Assembly (NCBI GenBank): GCA_003214315.1 | Contig: QCLU01000003.1 | Span: 119,010-183,009 of the forward strand | DNA length: 64,000 nucleotides | Source: Prochlorococcus sp. AG-418-D13 | GTDB taxonomy: Bacteria > Cyanobacteriota > Cyanobacteriia > PCC-6307 > Cyanobiaceae | Direction: 5' to 3' | Part shown: positions 50,256-58,520 of the stretch, one piece after another | Numbering within the stretch: position 1 is the first letter of the stretch | Layout of the letters: every line of letters starts with the position of its first letter | The notes under the pieces: model-generated | The model's database searches: none | What the model saw: the letters and a program-made list of their open reading frames with translations, nothing else | Told to the model about the DNA's origin: nothing | Program-made: the position numbers and the translations under genes

Positions 50256-50891
50256 TTATTTAGGCATTTTATTTTTTGCTAATCCTGAAAGAGTCGCTAA
50301 AGCAAACATTCCTAATAGAGCAATTCCTAGCAATAATCCTGCTCCCTGGCTAACTCCAGCTCCCACTGCTACAAGTATAGAGTCACTGATTAGAAGACTT
50401 ATTAATAATGCTGGAGTAAATATTTTCCAGCGAGTACCTCCAATACCAATTGCGTAGCTTAGAAAATCAAAAAGGCCAGTCATTAGCAAACCAGTCATAA
50501 GAAAGAAATTTTCTTCTAGTTGGTTCTGATTAAAACTTTCAATTTTTTTCATTGCTTTCGGTCCTACTAAATTACGTACAGGAACCCGACCATAATTTCT
50601 TGCAATAAAGAAAGCAGCTTGGCAAAAAACGATATCAGAAAAGATTATTGTTATGTAACCTTTTTGAAATCCTAGTAATGATCCTGCTAGCAGAGAATAA
50701 GCTGAACTTGGAAGGGCAGGTAAAATAATACTTACTCCTCTAAGTATGAATATTCCAAAGGGCGCCCAAATCCCCATACTTTCTATTTTGTTCCTTAGAG
50801 GTTCAATCCCATAATTTTGGATTAAATAAAGCAATACAATAAATATTCCAATAAAAAAAACAACTGAGAGAAATTTCTGTATTTTATTCAT
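50256..50891 (-). CDS. TVP38/TMEM64 family membrane protein
   Basis: A 211-residue protein with about five or six membrane helices. The family pattern is visible in ILRGVSIILPALPSSAYSLLAGSLLGFQKGY, a DedA/VTT-like region, and FFIARNYGRVPV. DedA/VTT proteins move or scramble lipids across membranes. The Prochlorococcus homologue is uncharacterised. Confidence 0.85.
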   Translation of the reverse strand: MNKIQKFLSVVFFIGIFIVLLYLIQNYGIEPLRNKIESMGIWAPFGIFILRGVSIILPALPSSAYSLLAGSLLGFQKGYITIIFSDIVFCQAAFFIARNYGRVPVRNLVGPKAMKKIESFNQNQLEENFFLMTGLLMTGLFDFLSYAIGIGGTRWKIFTPALLISLLISDSILVAVGAGVSQGAGLLLGIALLGMFALATLSGLAKNKMPK

Positions 50892-51039
50892 TATTTTTAT
50901 AATAAATTTATTGGAAGTAAATTATTAATTTTAATATTTGATTCTATCTATAATAGAAATACTAATCAACAAAAATTTTTACAAATTTTTAATCTTATAT
51001 TTCCTCCCAATAAAAGATTTTCGTATTCCATAAATAGTC

Positions 51040-51459
51040 ATGATTGATTCTAAGAATAAAGTCAATACAAAATTTTTTAAAAATATCATTTATTTAGTCT
51101 TTTCGATTATTGTTTCTTTTTGTATTTCAATAAAAAAATCAGATGCTTTGCCTCATGAATGGGTTGGAGTACCTAAAAGTGAATATGGAGAACAGTTATG
51201 GGATAGGCAAAGTATAAAAAGGAATGAAGACGGTTCTGTGAGAGTATTTAGTAAATTTATTCCAAAAACAAAAAGTGAAATTACAAAGGATATTCTTTAT
51301 ACAATGGATATAAATTGTTTTGAAAAATCATTCAGAGACGTTGATGTTTCTATAGATGAAGTCAATAGTAATTTCAATGATTTGGCTGATTGGCAAGATC
51401 CAAATGGAGATGAACTAATTCTGGGTGTGATTGGTCAAGTCTGCAGAGTGGAAAATTAA
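51040..51459 (+). CDS. Exported protein of unknown function
   Basis: A 139-residue protein with an N-terminal signal-like helix (about residues 16-34) ending at SDA-LPHEW. The mature part has two cysteines (in DINCFEKSF and GQVCRVEN) that may form a disulfide. The segment LWDRQSIKRNEDGSVRVFSKFIP recalls short surface-adhesin E-like proteins of cyanobacteria, a weak similarity. It lies just left of the tRNA-Phe island and outside its repeats. Confidence 0.6.
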   Translation: MIDSKNKVNTKFFKNIIYLVFSIIVSFCISIKKSDALPHEWVGVPKSEYGEQLWDRQSIKRNEDGSVRVFSKFIPKTKSEITKDILYTMDINCFEKSFRDVDVSIDEVNSNFNDLADWQDPNGDELILGVIGQVCRVEN

Positions 51460-51516
51460 AAATTTCAAATTCTAGAAATAAAATAAAAATTAAGTTTCTA
51501 CATTTCTTGAAAATAT

Positions 51517-51541
51517 AAAACCCCTTCATAGAAGAGGTTTT
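51517..51541 (-). terminator. Hairpin beside the left tRNA-Phe repeat, probably the ancestral tRNA-Phe terminator
   Basis: AAAACC/GGTTTT plus an inner CTTC/GAAG (one mismatch, ATA loop) form a stem ending one base before the left tRNA repeat. Read on the minus strand, as tRNA-Phe is, the stem ends in TTTT followed by A/T-rich sequence. This is the position a tRNA-Phe terminator would have had before the island inserted. Confidence 0.55.
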
Positions 51542-51542
51542 A

Positions 51543-51566
51543 AAGGTGCCAGGACCCAGATTTGAA
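51543..51566 (-). repeat. Left attachment-like repeat (3' end of tRNA-Phe)
   Basis: A 24-base exact copy of 53829-53852, corresponding to the T-arm-to-discriminator end of tRNA-Phe plus four downstream bases. No cloverleaf can form here. It is the left boundary of the island. Confidence 0.9.
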
Positions 51567-51656
51567 AGGGACAGGTGGGATAAAAAGACCTTAAAATCAG
51601 TTATTTTAGTAACATTAAGATACCAAAATAGGCATATTTTTACCTCAAAACAGAAA

Positions 51657-51676
51657 GTTCCATACTGGTTCCATAC
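51657..51676 (+). repeat. Pair of GTTCCATAC motifs near the left end of the island
   Basis: GTTCCATAC occurs at 51657-51665 and 51668-51676, starts 11 bases apart (about one helical turn), with TG between. An imperfect inverted copy (GTATGGAAT) lies at 51727-51735. The same arrangement recurs near the right end. Confidence 0.75.
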
Positions 51677-51915
51677 TTATTCCGAGTGTGAAGTCAATTA
51701 ATTAATCTGACTTTTTTAATTGCATAGTATGGAATTTTTATTTCAAAAATATTTTAAATTTTAAGAATTAAATCGATAACCTCTCATATTAATTACTATA
51801 AAAAAAATATAATTTTATAAATGCCAAACTACTGCTTTTTAATTAATAAAAATGTATTTATTTCTTGAAAAATTAGATAAAAGAAAAATTTAAAACGTAT
51901 GTATGAAGGTTGATT

Positions 51916-53628
51916 ATGTTGTTTATACAATTTTTATTATTCATTATTGGGGTTGTCATAATTTTATTAATTATTGAATTTTTTCCAGATCATTTTAATG
52001 GAAATCTAGGTTGGCACTGGTTTTTTCCTAAAAAAGGTAAAGGGGTTTTAAGACGTAAAAGAAGAGAAAGGGAAAAAGAAAAAAAGCGGTTAAAAAGAGA
52101 ATTTGAGAAGAAAATAGGTCAGCAAGATTTACATAAAAAAAACGGAATGCAACTTTTTCATGCGGATCAATATAAAGAAGCAATTAAAGAATTTGACAAG
52201 GCAATAGAACTTACGCCTGATGATCCTGAAAGATGGGTGTTTAGAGGTAAATCTAAATTTTCTTTAGACCAATATGAAGAAGCAATTAAAGACTTTGATA
52301 AGGTGTTAGAACTTACTCCTGACTATTCTGAAATTTGGTATTTAAGAGGTGTATCTAAACTTTGTTTAGAACAACTTGAAGAAGGATCTATAGACATTGA
52401 TAAAGCAATAGAAATGAATCCTGAGGTATCTAATTGGTGGCGAAGAAGAGGCGAATTAATATTTTTTTATGAGCAATATGAAGAAGCAATTAAAGACTTT
52501 GATAAAGCAATAGAAATTGATTCTCGGGATTATAGTAGTTGGTATCTGAAAGGTTTATCTAAATTTGAACTGAAGAAATATGAAGAAGCAATTAAAGACT
52601 TTACTATAGCGATAAGGATTTGTTCTGATCATTATAAATCTTTGTTTTCAAGAGGTTTTTCTAAATTTTATTTAGAACAATATGAAGAGGCAATTAAAGA
52701 CTTTGATAAAGCAATAGAGATTGATCCTCAGGAATGGGGTTCGTGGAAGTTAAGAGGCGAATCTAATTTTTGTTTAGCACAATATGAAGAAGCAATTAAA
52801 GACTTTGATAAAGCAATAGAGCATGGTCCTGAGGATTATGCTTCTTGGAAGATAAGAGGTTCATCTAAATATTTATTAAAGGAATATGAAGAAGCAATTA
52901 AAGACTTTGATAAAGCAATAGAAATTGATCCTCAGCAATCTGATAGTTGGCGTATGAGAGGATTAACTTATCTCAGCACAAAAAGGTATGAACTTGCAGG
53001 AAAAGATTTTAAGAAAAGGTATGAAATTGATGACGACGAAGTCGCTTTTAATTTCAACATAGGGAGAATTTTTTATGGTAAAAAAAATAATTACCTTGCA
53101 ATAAAGCATTACTTAAAGGCACTTACCATAGATCCTAAGAATTTCGAAATTTATGCGTATATCAGTCTCGCTAAACTTGAATTAGGTGACCATGTAAATT
53201 CTTTAAATGACTTAAAAAAATCTGAAGAATTATTTTATTATGAATACGATGGAGAATTCTTTTCAGATTTTGAAAATGAAGAATTAAATAAATTCTTAAA
53301 AATATATGAATTAAACGCGGACCTAGAACGATTTAAAAAATTAAGAAACTTTTTAAATAAGAATCAAGAAGATAATAGATATTTATTTTCACAAGGCATC
53401 CTGAATTTTAAAAATGGTAATTTTTATGATGCAGTATCTAACTTTCTTGAAGTTTATGAAAACGATAATCAAAATAAAGAATGTATTCTGTATCTTGGCA
53501 AAGCAAAACTAGCATTGAAAGACTATGAGAATGCATTAATAGATTTCAAGAAATATCGAGAAATAGATATCAATGATGAAGTTGAGAAATTGATTAAGAC
53601 TTGTGAGGAGAATTTGAAAGAAACTTAG
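51916..53628 (+). CDS. Membrane-anchored TPR-repeat protein
   Basis: A protein of about 570 residues. The ATG at 51916 gives MLFIQF; an ATT-start alternative two codons upstream is less likely. One N-terminal helix (residues 1-23) is followed by a strongly basic and charged linker (about 40-68) and about ten TPR units of 34 residues, with the pattern YEEAIKDFDKAIEIDP at residues near 122, 190, 258, 292 and 326 and weaker copies between. Two more TPR-like units lie near 485-555. TPRs are protein-docking modules; no catalytic domain is seen. The repeats are very similar at DNA level. It is the only gene of the tRNA-Phe island, and its partner is unknown. Confidence 0.88.
   Translation: MLFIQFLLFIIGVVIILLIIEFFPDHFNGNLGWHWFFPKKGKGVLRRKRREREKEKKRLKREFEKKIGQQDLHKKNGMQLFHADQYKEAIKEFDKAIELTPDDPERWVFRGKSKFSLDQYEEAIKDFDKVLELTPDYSEIWYLRGVSKLCLEQLEEGSIDIDKAIEMNPEVSNWWRRRGELIFFYEQYEEAIKDFDKAIEIDSRDYSSWYLKGLSKFELKKYEEAIKDFTIAIRICSDHYKSLFSRGFSKFYLEQYEEAIKDFDKAIEIDPQEWGSWKLRGESNFCLAQYEEAIKDFDKAIEHGPEDYASWKIRGSSKYLLKEYEEAIKDFDKAIEIDPQQSDSWRMRGLTYLSTKRYELAGKDFKKRYEIDDDEVAFNFNIGRIFYGKKNNYLAIKHYLKALTIDPKNFEIYAYISLAKLELGDHVNSLNDLKKSEELFYYEYDGEFFSDFENEELNKFLKIYELNADLERFKKLRNFLNKNQEDNRYLFSQGILNFKNGNFYDAVSNFLEVYENDNQNKECILYLGKAKLALKDYENALIDFKKYREIDINDEVEKLIKTCEENLKET
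52265..52945 (+). repeat. Tandem 102-bp repeats encoding TPR units
   Basis: The block coding YEEAIKDFDKAIE recurs at about 102-base steps (near 52271, 52475, 52577, 52679, 52781 and 52883), nearly identical in sequence with the same codons. The unit between 52373 and 52400 has diverged (QLEEGSIDID). Confidence 0.85.
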
Positions 53629-53632
53629 AGAA

Positions 53633-53641
53633 GTATGGAAC
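53633..53641 (-). repeat. Inverted GTTCCATAC copy after the TPR gene
   Basis: GTATGGAAC, the exact reverse complement of the motif found in pairs near both island ends, lies 4 bases after the TPR stop codon and 35 bases before the right-hand pair. Confidence 0.7.
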
Positions 53642-53676
53642 TTTTGTTGTTTTTTGCAGATGCAAAATCGCACAGT

Positions 53677-53696
53677 GTTCCATACCAGTTCCATAC
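53677..53696 (+). repeat. Pair of GTTCCATAC motifs near the right end of the island
   Basis: GTTCCATAC at 53677-53685 and 53688-53696, with starts 11 bases apart and CA between, mirrors the left pair in the same orientation. Such paired motifs at both ends suggest binding sites for a DNA-binding or recombination protein. Confidence 0.75.
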
Positions 53697-53787
53697 CAAT
53701 CAAATACCTCTCAGAGACACTCAGAATGACCTGTTTGTGTATTATATGAACCATACTTAAGCACTGCTACAACTGCATACAGGCATT

Positions 53788-53810
53788 AAAAAAGCACCTA
53801 TAGAAGGTGC
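53788..53810 (-). terminator. Terminator downstream of tRNA-Phe
   Basis: On the minus strand GCACCT/AGGTGC form a 6-bp stem with a five-base loop, followed by six T residues (53788-53793). It lies 22 bases after the tRNA-Phe 3' end and so is the present terminator of tRNA-Phe, supplied from within the island. Confidence 0.75.
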
Positions 53811-53828
53811 TAATTTAACTTCGTATTG

Positions 53829-53852
53829 AAGGTGCCAGGACCCAGATTTGAA
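53829..53852 (-). repeat. Right attachment-like repeat within tRNA-Phe
   Basis: The exact 24-base partner of 51543-51566. It spans four bases beyond the tRNA and its last 20 bases, so the island's right junction lies inside the tRNA gene without breaking it. Confidence 0.9.
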
Positions 53853-53905
53853 CTGGGGACACGGCGATTTTCAGTCGCCTGCTCTACCAACTGAGCTATC
53901 CCGGC
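53833..53905 (-). tRNA. tRNA-Phe (GAA), host of the island
   Basis: A 73-nt cloverleaf on the minus strand. The acceptor stem GCCGGGA/TCCTGGC has one G-T pair, the D arm is standard, the anticodon loop CTGAAAA gives GAA, and the T arm has GTTCAAATC. Two C residues follow the discriminator A but the third CCA base is T. The 3' end is duplicated 2.3 kb away at 51543. Confidence 0.96.
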
Positions 53906-53996
53906 TCTAACCTATATACTCTAAATTAAGATGTGTAGTTTGTGAAACCCTTTTAATTAAAAATTTTATATCTTCATCAAATATCAAAAAATTTTT

Positions 53997-55226
53997 TTAT
54001 TTTGAGTTAATCGCTAACAAGGCAGTACCAAATGAAGTAGTTTTTTTACATGAAACTATTGGTATATTGATGATTTTTTCTCTTATTTTTCTCCACTGAG
54101 GGTTTTTTGAACCTCCACCAATAGTAATAACTTTTTTTGGAAGTGAACCTGTTAGTTCCCCTAGCTTTTCCCATCCTTTTAATTCGATCTTAGCTAGCCC
54201 CTCGAATAATGCATGTAAATAAAGTGAGTCGCTGACTGGCCTTGGACCAAGTATCGGCTCTAAATTAGAATTATTAACAGGAAATCTTTCTCCTTTACTA
54301 TTAAGAGGCAAAAGATTTAAAGAAGTGTTTTTCGATGGATTTATTTGTCGACTGAGCTCCTTTATTTCTAAATCAGAGAAGAACTGAGACAAGACACCAC
54401 ATCCGGCGTTTGATGCTCCTCCACATATCCAATCTTCGTTTACTCTATGATTTGTAATTCCTTGTTTTTTTATAGGGTTATCAATAATTTTCTTAACTAC
54501 AATAGTTGTTCCTAAAACTGTGAGACCATCTTCTTTACCTAAACCTGCAGCTATTACACTAGCATTAGAGTCAGTGGTGCCTGAGATTAATATTAATTTC
54601 TTATTTAAATTAAATCTCTCTGCTAGATTAGAATTCACTTGTCCAATGATTTTCCCACTTTTTATTATTTGAGGTAGGCATTTTTGCCATGAAGTATTGA
54701 GATAGCTTTTTGGCCATGATTCTTTTTTTAGATCCCAACCAAGTTTTAGATTATTACCTTCTTCTCCATGAGTCCAATCTTTTAAAAACCAACCAGTGAT
54801 CCAATCAGATTGATGACGTAAAAGTATATTTGTCCCATATTTATTTATTAGTTTTAATGCCTTAGCAAGACTACTGTATGGTGTTCGCAGATGCTCTTCT
54901 CCAGAAGTTAGTGATTTAAGAAGGATCTCATGTTCATTACACGCTTGGTTATAAGGTATTGCTTCTCCTATCGGCTCTCCTTGCAAATTTGATGCTGTTA
55001 AAGTACCTGAGGTGCCGGAGATAGCTAATTTATTAAGGTTAATTTTTACCTCAATAGGTAAATTAACTAAGAGGTTTTCACAAGAATTGATCCAAGAATT
55101 TGGATTTTTAAAGCTGTATGAATAAGATACTGAATTTGAATATACTAATTTCCTATGAAGATTAATTATTGATATTCTTGCCCCACTGGTTCCAAAATCT
55201 AACCCTCCATAAAAATTACCAGGCAT
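53997..55226 (-). CDS. FGGY-family carbohydrate kinase, D-ribulokinase-like
   Basis: A 409-residue sugar kinase of the FGGY type. The N-terminal phosphate loop is GGLDFGTSGARISI, and the later motifs LISGTTDSNASVIAAGLG and ITIGGGSKNPQWRKI are typical. The GLDFGTSGAR start is closest to the cyanobacterial/plant kinases reported to act on D-ribulose (Synechococcus SePSK type), an inference from motif similarity. It is shorter than standard xylulose kinases (about 480-500). It lies 13 bases after metK on the same strand. Confidence 0.82.
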   Translation of the reverse strand: MPGNFYGGLDFGTSGARISIINLHRKLVYSNSVSYSYSFKNPNSWINSCENLLVNLPIEVKINLNKLAISGTSGTLTASNLQGEPIGEAIPYNQACNEHEILLKSLTSGEEHLRTPYSSLAKALKLINKYGTNILLRHQSDWITGWFLKDWTHGEEGNNLKLGWDLKKESWPKSYLNTSWQKCLPQIIKSGKIIGQVNSNLAERFNLNKKLILISGTTDSNASVIAAGLGKEDGLTVLGTTIVVKKIIDNPIKKQGITNHRVNEDWICGGASNAGCGVLSQFFSDLEIKELSRQINPSKNTSLNLLPLNSKGERFPVNNSNLEPILGPRPVSDSLYLHALFEGLAKIELKGWEKLGELTGSLPKKVITIGGGSKNPQWRKIREKIINIPIVSCKKTTSFGTALLAINSK

Positions 55227-55239
55227 AGAAAAAAATATT

Positions 55240-56481
55240 TTATAAAAAGATTTTGGAAGCCTCAGCTAATTGGGCTGCTTTTTCTTCTACATTTTCCCAA
55301 GGTAGCTCAAGATCTCTTCTGCCAAAATGTCCATAGGAGGCAGTCTTTCTAAAAAATTTACCCCCCATTTTTTTTGGTAGATTTCTTAAGTTAAATTCTT
55401 TTATTATTGCTGCGGGTCTTAAGTCAAAGTGCTCTTTAATTAGCTCAGTCAAATTAGCTTGTGAAATAACACCTGTATCAAAAGTTTCCACGAGAATTGA
55501 AATTGGTTTTGCTACTCCAATTGCATAACTTAATTGTACTTCTGCTTTTTTTGCCAATTTTGCCTTAACTATGCTTTTAGCTACATAACGTGCTGCATAA
55601 GCGGCTGATCTATCTACTTTTGTGGGATCTTTGCCAGAAAATGCCCCACCTCCGTGTCTTGCATATCCACCATAAGTATCTACAATAATTTTTCTGCCAG
55701 TTAGCCCCGCATCTCCTTGAGGCCCTCCCACAACAAATTTTCCGGTGGGGTTTACTAGAAATCTTGTTTTGCTAATGTTTGGTTTGATTTCTAAATCTTC
55801 AGTAGCAGGAATTACAACATGGGTCCATAAATCTTCTTTTATTCTTTGACGAATTTCTTCTTCATTTGTTATTCCATCAATCTCAGGATTATGTTGAGTT
55901 GAAATTAAAATCGTATTTATAGAGACTGGTAACCCTTTTTCGTAATCAATGCTTACTTGAGTTTTACCATCAGGGAGTAGATAATTAAGGACTTCTTCAT
56001 GCCTCACTTTGGCAAGTTGAATGGCTAATCTATGAGCTAAGCTAATCGGTAAGGGCATTAATTCTGGCGTCTCATCGCATGCATAGCCGAACATTATCCC
56101 TTGGTCACCAGCTCCGGTATTATCTTCCAAATCATCGTTGACATCATCTGCGTCGTTCACTCCTTGTGAAATATCCGGTGATTGTTCGTCAAGTGCTACT
56201 AAAACAGCACAACTATTTGCGTCAAAACCACCTGCTCTATAGCCTTCATATCCAATTTCTTTAATTACATTTCTAACAAGTTTTATATAATCTACTTTTG
56301 CTTTTGAAGTTATTTCTCCAGTAAGTAAACAAAGACCCGTATTAACAACAGTTTCGCATGCAACTCTGCTTTCTGGATCTTCTGTCAATAAGGCATCTAA
56401 AACAGCGTCACTAATTTGATCACATATTTTGTCAGGATGGCCTTCAGTAACGGATTCCGAAGTGAAAATGAAATCACTCAT
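55240..56481 (-). CDS. metK: S-adenosylmethionine synthase
   Basis: A 413-residue MetK that makes SAM from methionine and ATP. Conserved segments are [24 protein letters not shown], the [16 protein letters not shown] hexapeptide region and [23 protein letters not shown]. An acidic insertion [14 protein letters not shown] precedes the GAGDQG motif, typical for cyanobacteria. It acts in the cytoplasm. Confidence 0.97.
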   Translation of the reverse strand: MSDFIFTSESVTEGHPDKICDQISDAVLDALLTEDPESRVACETVVNTGLCLLTGEITSKAKVDYIKLVRNVIKEIGYEGYRAGGFDANSCAVLVALDEQSPDISQGVNDADDVNDDLEDNTGAGDQGIMFGYACDETPELMPLPISLAHRLAIQLAKVRHEEVLNYLLPDGKTQVSIDYEKGLPVSINTILISTQHNPEIDGITNEEEIRQRIKEDLWTHVVIPATEDLEIKPNISKTRFLVNPTGKFVVGGPQGDAGLTGRKIIVDTYGGYARHGGGAFSGKDPTKVDRSAAYAARYVAKSIVKAKLAKKAEVQLSYAIGVAKPISILVETFDTGVISQANLTELIKEHFDLRPAAIIKEFNLRNLPKKMGGKFFRKTASYGHFGRRDLELPWENVEEKAAQLAEASKIFL

Positions 56482-56618
56482 TTACAAATAAATTTTAAAT
56501 AATACTTTATCCTAAATTAGATTATCGTTACAAATCAATTATTGTAAATTAAATAATTCTTGTACAAGAACAATGAGACTTAAGTTCTGATATTCGTACA
56601 CAAAATAGATGAGTGAAT

Positions 56619-57710
56619 TTATACTGTTTCAGCTGAACCTGTGGGGATCTCTTCGTTATCATCAGTTTGTTCAAATAACATTTGTTTGTATTTCGCAGCC
56701 ATTTCTTCGGCTTTACTAAAAACTTTTTGAGGATCAGTTAACATATCCCCTGGTTCAGGTTCAAGTGCTTTAGTAGATAATGAAATTCGTCCTCTTTCTG
56801 AATCAAGGTCAATTATCATAACTTTCATTTGGTCATTCACATTTAAAACATTATGAGGAGTCTCAATATGTTCATGACTAATTTCAGAAATGTGCAATAG
56901 ACCACTTACTCCACCAATATCAATAAAGGCTCCATAAGGTTTAATTCCTTTTACAGAACCAACAACAACTTCCCCTACCTCAAGTCTGTTCATTTTTTTC
57001 TCAACCAAAGCCCTTCTATGACTTAGTACTAATCTATTTCTCTCTTCATCAACTTCAAGAAATTTTAAAGGTAAATATTCACCTTCTAAGTCATCTTTAA
57101 TTTTTCGAGCACTTATATGAGAGCCTGGGATAAAACCTCTTAAGCCTTCTACCCTAACAAGAGCTCCACCTCTGTTTGTTGCAAAAACTTCAGAATATAT
57201 AGTTGCATCTTCTTTTTGGAGTTGTCTAACTCTTTCCCATGCTCTTTGATATTCAATTCTTCTAATGGAGAGGGCTAATTGGCCATCTTCATTTTCTTCG
57301 CTCATTATGAAAAATTCTCTACTTTCTGAAGGTTGTAAAACTTCATTAAGTCCTTCAACTCTATTTATTGAAACCTCCTGAACAGGCATAAAAGCAGCTG
57401 TTTTTGCCCCTATATCTATCATTGCCCCTTTGGGCTCTAGAGCAAAAACGGTACCTTTAACTAGATCGCCAGGCTTAAAGTTATAGTCATATTTACCCAA
57501 AAGTGATGCAAATTCTTCTTGTGTGAATCCTGCGTTTTCAAAATCCTTATTTGTTCTGCTAGAGGAAGAATCTGCTGAAGGGATATCGCTGTTCTTTAAT
57601 GATAATTCTTCCTCATTTAGGGATGGTGAATCATTATCTAACTCAGACGAATTTTTAATTTCTTGATCTTCAGAAAGTTCTTTAATGGTTTGGGAAGAAT
57701 TTTCGTTCAT
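56619..57710 (-). CDS. rps1: 30S ribosomal protein S1
   Basis: A 363-residue S1 with three S1 domains: about 78-148 (GDLVKGTVFALEPKGAMIDIG), about 165-232, and about 248-320 (GEVVVGSVKGIKPYGAFIDIGGVSGLLHISE). The N-terminal ~65 residues are acidic and low in complexity. Three-domain S1 proteins of this size are normal for cyanobacteria. It recruits mRNA to the small subunit. It lies downstream of nrdR. Confidence 0.94.
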   Translation of the reverse strand: MNENSSQTIKELSEDQEIKNSSELDNDSPSLNEEELSLKNSDIPSADSSSSRTNKDFENAGFTQEEFASLLGKYDYNFKPGDLVKGTVFALEPKGAMIDIGAKTAAFMPVQEVSINRVEGLNEVLQPSESREFFIMSEENEDGQLALSIRRIEYQRAWERVRQLQKEDATIYSEVFATNRGGALVRVEGLRGFIPGSHISARKIKDDLEGEYLPLKFLEVDEERNRLVLSHRRALVEKKMNRLEVGEVVVGSVKGIKPYGAFIDIGGVSGLLHISEISHEHIETPHNVLNVNDQMKVMIIDLDSERGRISLSTKALEPEPGDMLTDPQKVFSKAEEMAAKYKQMLFEQTDDNEEIPTGSAETV

Positions 57711-57818
57711 TTGTTGTATCGCAGACTACCTAAGGTAGTTAGAAAGGAATGCTACTAGCCTGCAAACCAATAGCAAAAACATTTGTGATATGTATTCTAC
57801 ACTTAAAGATGCTGTATT

Positions 57819-58298
57819 TTATGAAATTGAAGCTAATTGGTTTTTAGAACTTCCTTTTAGAGATTCAAGAGTAGAAATAAAATCTTTTACCCCATTAAAT
57901 TTTCTATAAACTGAGGCGTATCTTATATAAGCGACTTCGTTTTCTTTCCTGAGATTTTTAAGTATTAATTCTCCGATATGTGAAGACTTAATATCTTTAT
58001 TAGAATCTTGAACTATTTGTGATTCAATTCCATCTACGAAATTAATAATTGCTTCACTACTGAAGTTGGTCTTTTCACATGCTCTAGATATACCAGTAAA
58101 TAATTTTTGTTTATCAAATAATTCTCTGCCACCGTCTTTCTTTATAACTGAAACTGGCATTGATTCCACTCTTTCATAAGTTGTAAATCTAAAGCTGCAA
58201 TTTAAACACTCTCTCCTTCTCCGAACACTTTTACCACTATCAGCAGATCTTGATTCCAAAACTCTGCTATCTGTGTTTTGACAGGTTGGACACTGCAT
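57819..58298 (-). CDS. nrdR: Transcriptional repressor NrdR
   Basis: A 159-residue repressor of ribonucleotide reductase genes. Its zinc ribbon uses Cys3, Cys6, Cys31 and Cys34 ([16 protein letters not shown]), followed by an ATP-cone domain ([17 protein letters not shown]). The ATG at 58298 is chosen over the in-frame TTG at 58322, since MQCPTC is the usual family N terminus. It acts with bound (d)ATP. Confidence 0.94.
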   Translation of the reverse strand: MQCPTCQNTDSRVLESRSADSGKSVRRRRECLNCSFRFTTYERVESMPVSVIKKDGGRELFDKQKLFTGISRACEKTNFSSEAIINFVDGIESQIVQDSNKDIKSSHIGELILKNLRKENEVAYIRYASVYRKFNGVKDFISTLESLKGSSKNQLASIS

Positions 58299-58365
58299 GT
58301 GGTGAAATAAGCTGCACTTCAACTCTAATACTAGAGTAATATTCTAATTATGAAAAGTAAAAAAA

Positions 58366-58387
58366 AAACCTCTTTAACAAGAGGTTT
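58366..58387 (-). terminator. Terminator after psbB-psbT
   Basis: A perfect 9-bp stem AAACCTCTT/AAGAGGTTT with a four-base loop, followed on the minus strand by a long T run. It separates psbBT from the downstream nrdR-rps1 genes. Confidence 0.93.
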
Positions 58388-58398
58388 CTTTTCTTAGT

Positions 58399-58497
58399 TC
58401 ATTTTTTATCAAATTTAGGAGGGTCTCTAAATGCGACAGCAAAGAATAAGGTAACAACTGCGAGAGTTAAAATAAGAACGTAAGCAAAAGCTTCCAT
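58399..58497 (-). CDS. psbT: Photosystem II protein T
   Basis: A 32-residue single-helix subunit, [20 protein letters not shown] with C-terminal RDPPKFDKK, matching PsbT at the photosystem II dimer interface. It starts 23 bases after the psbB stop, the same psbB-psbT order found in other cyanobacteria and chloroplasts. Confidence 0.97.
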   Translation of the reverse strand: MEAFAYVLILTLAVVTLFFAVAFRDPPKFDKK

Positions 58498-58520
58498 AAG
58501 ATTAAGTAATAAAGTTTAGG

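Larger units (their letters stand above)
51460..51909. other. 450-base intergenic stretch: left part and left end of the tRNA-Phe island
   Basis: No gene is seen. The stretch holds a hairpin (51517-51541), the left 24-bp copy of the tRNA-Phe 3' end (51543-51566), and one pair of GTTCCATAC motifs (51657-51676) with a partial inverted copy at 51727-51735. The rest is AT-rich sequence upstream of the TPR gene. Confidence 0.7.
51543..53852. mobile_element. Small island inserted at tRNA-Phe (putative non-autonomous integrative element)
   Basis: A 2.3 kb segment bounded by a 24-bp direct repeat (51543-51566 and 53829-53852) that covers the last 20 bases of tRNA-Phe and 4 bases beyond. The right copy is part of the functional tRNA; the left copy is followed by unrelated sequence. 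This is the classic result of tyrosine-recombinase integration into a tRNA 3' end. The segment carries one TPR gene and a pair of 11-bp-spaced motifs near each end, and no recombinase, so it is either a decayed element or depends on an enzyme from elsewhere. Confidence 0.75.

Noticed and set aside
51657..51676. GTTCCATAC pair considered as a CRISPR repeat
   Set aside because: Only two 9-bp copies at each end, no spacer array and no cas genes.
53536..53754. Minus-strand frame across the end of the TPR gene and the motif region
   Set aside because: Antisense to the TPR gene, low-quality composition, no start context.
58299..58322. TTG-started eight-residue extension of NrdR
   Set aside because: The family N terminus is at the internal ATG; the extension adds no conserved sequence.
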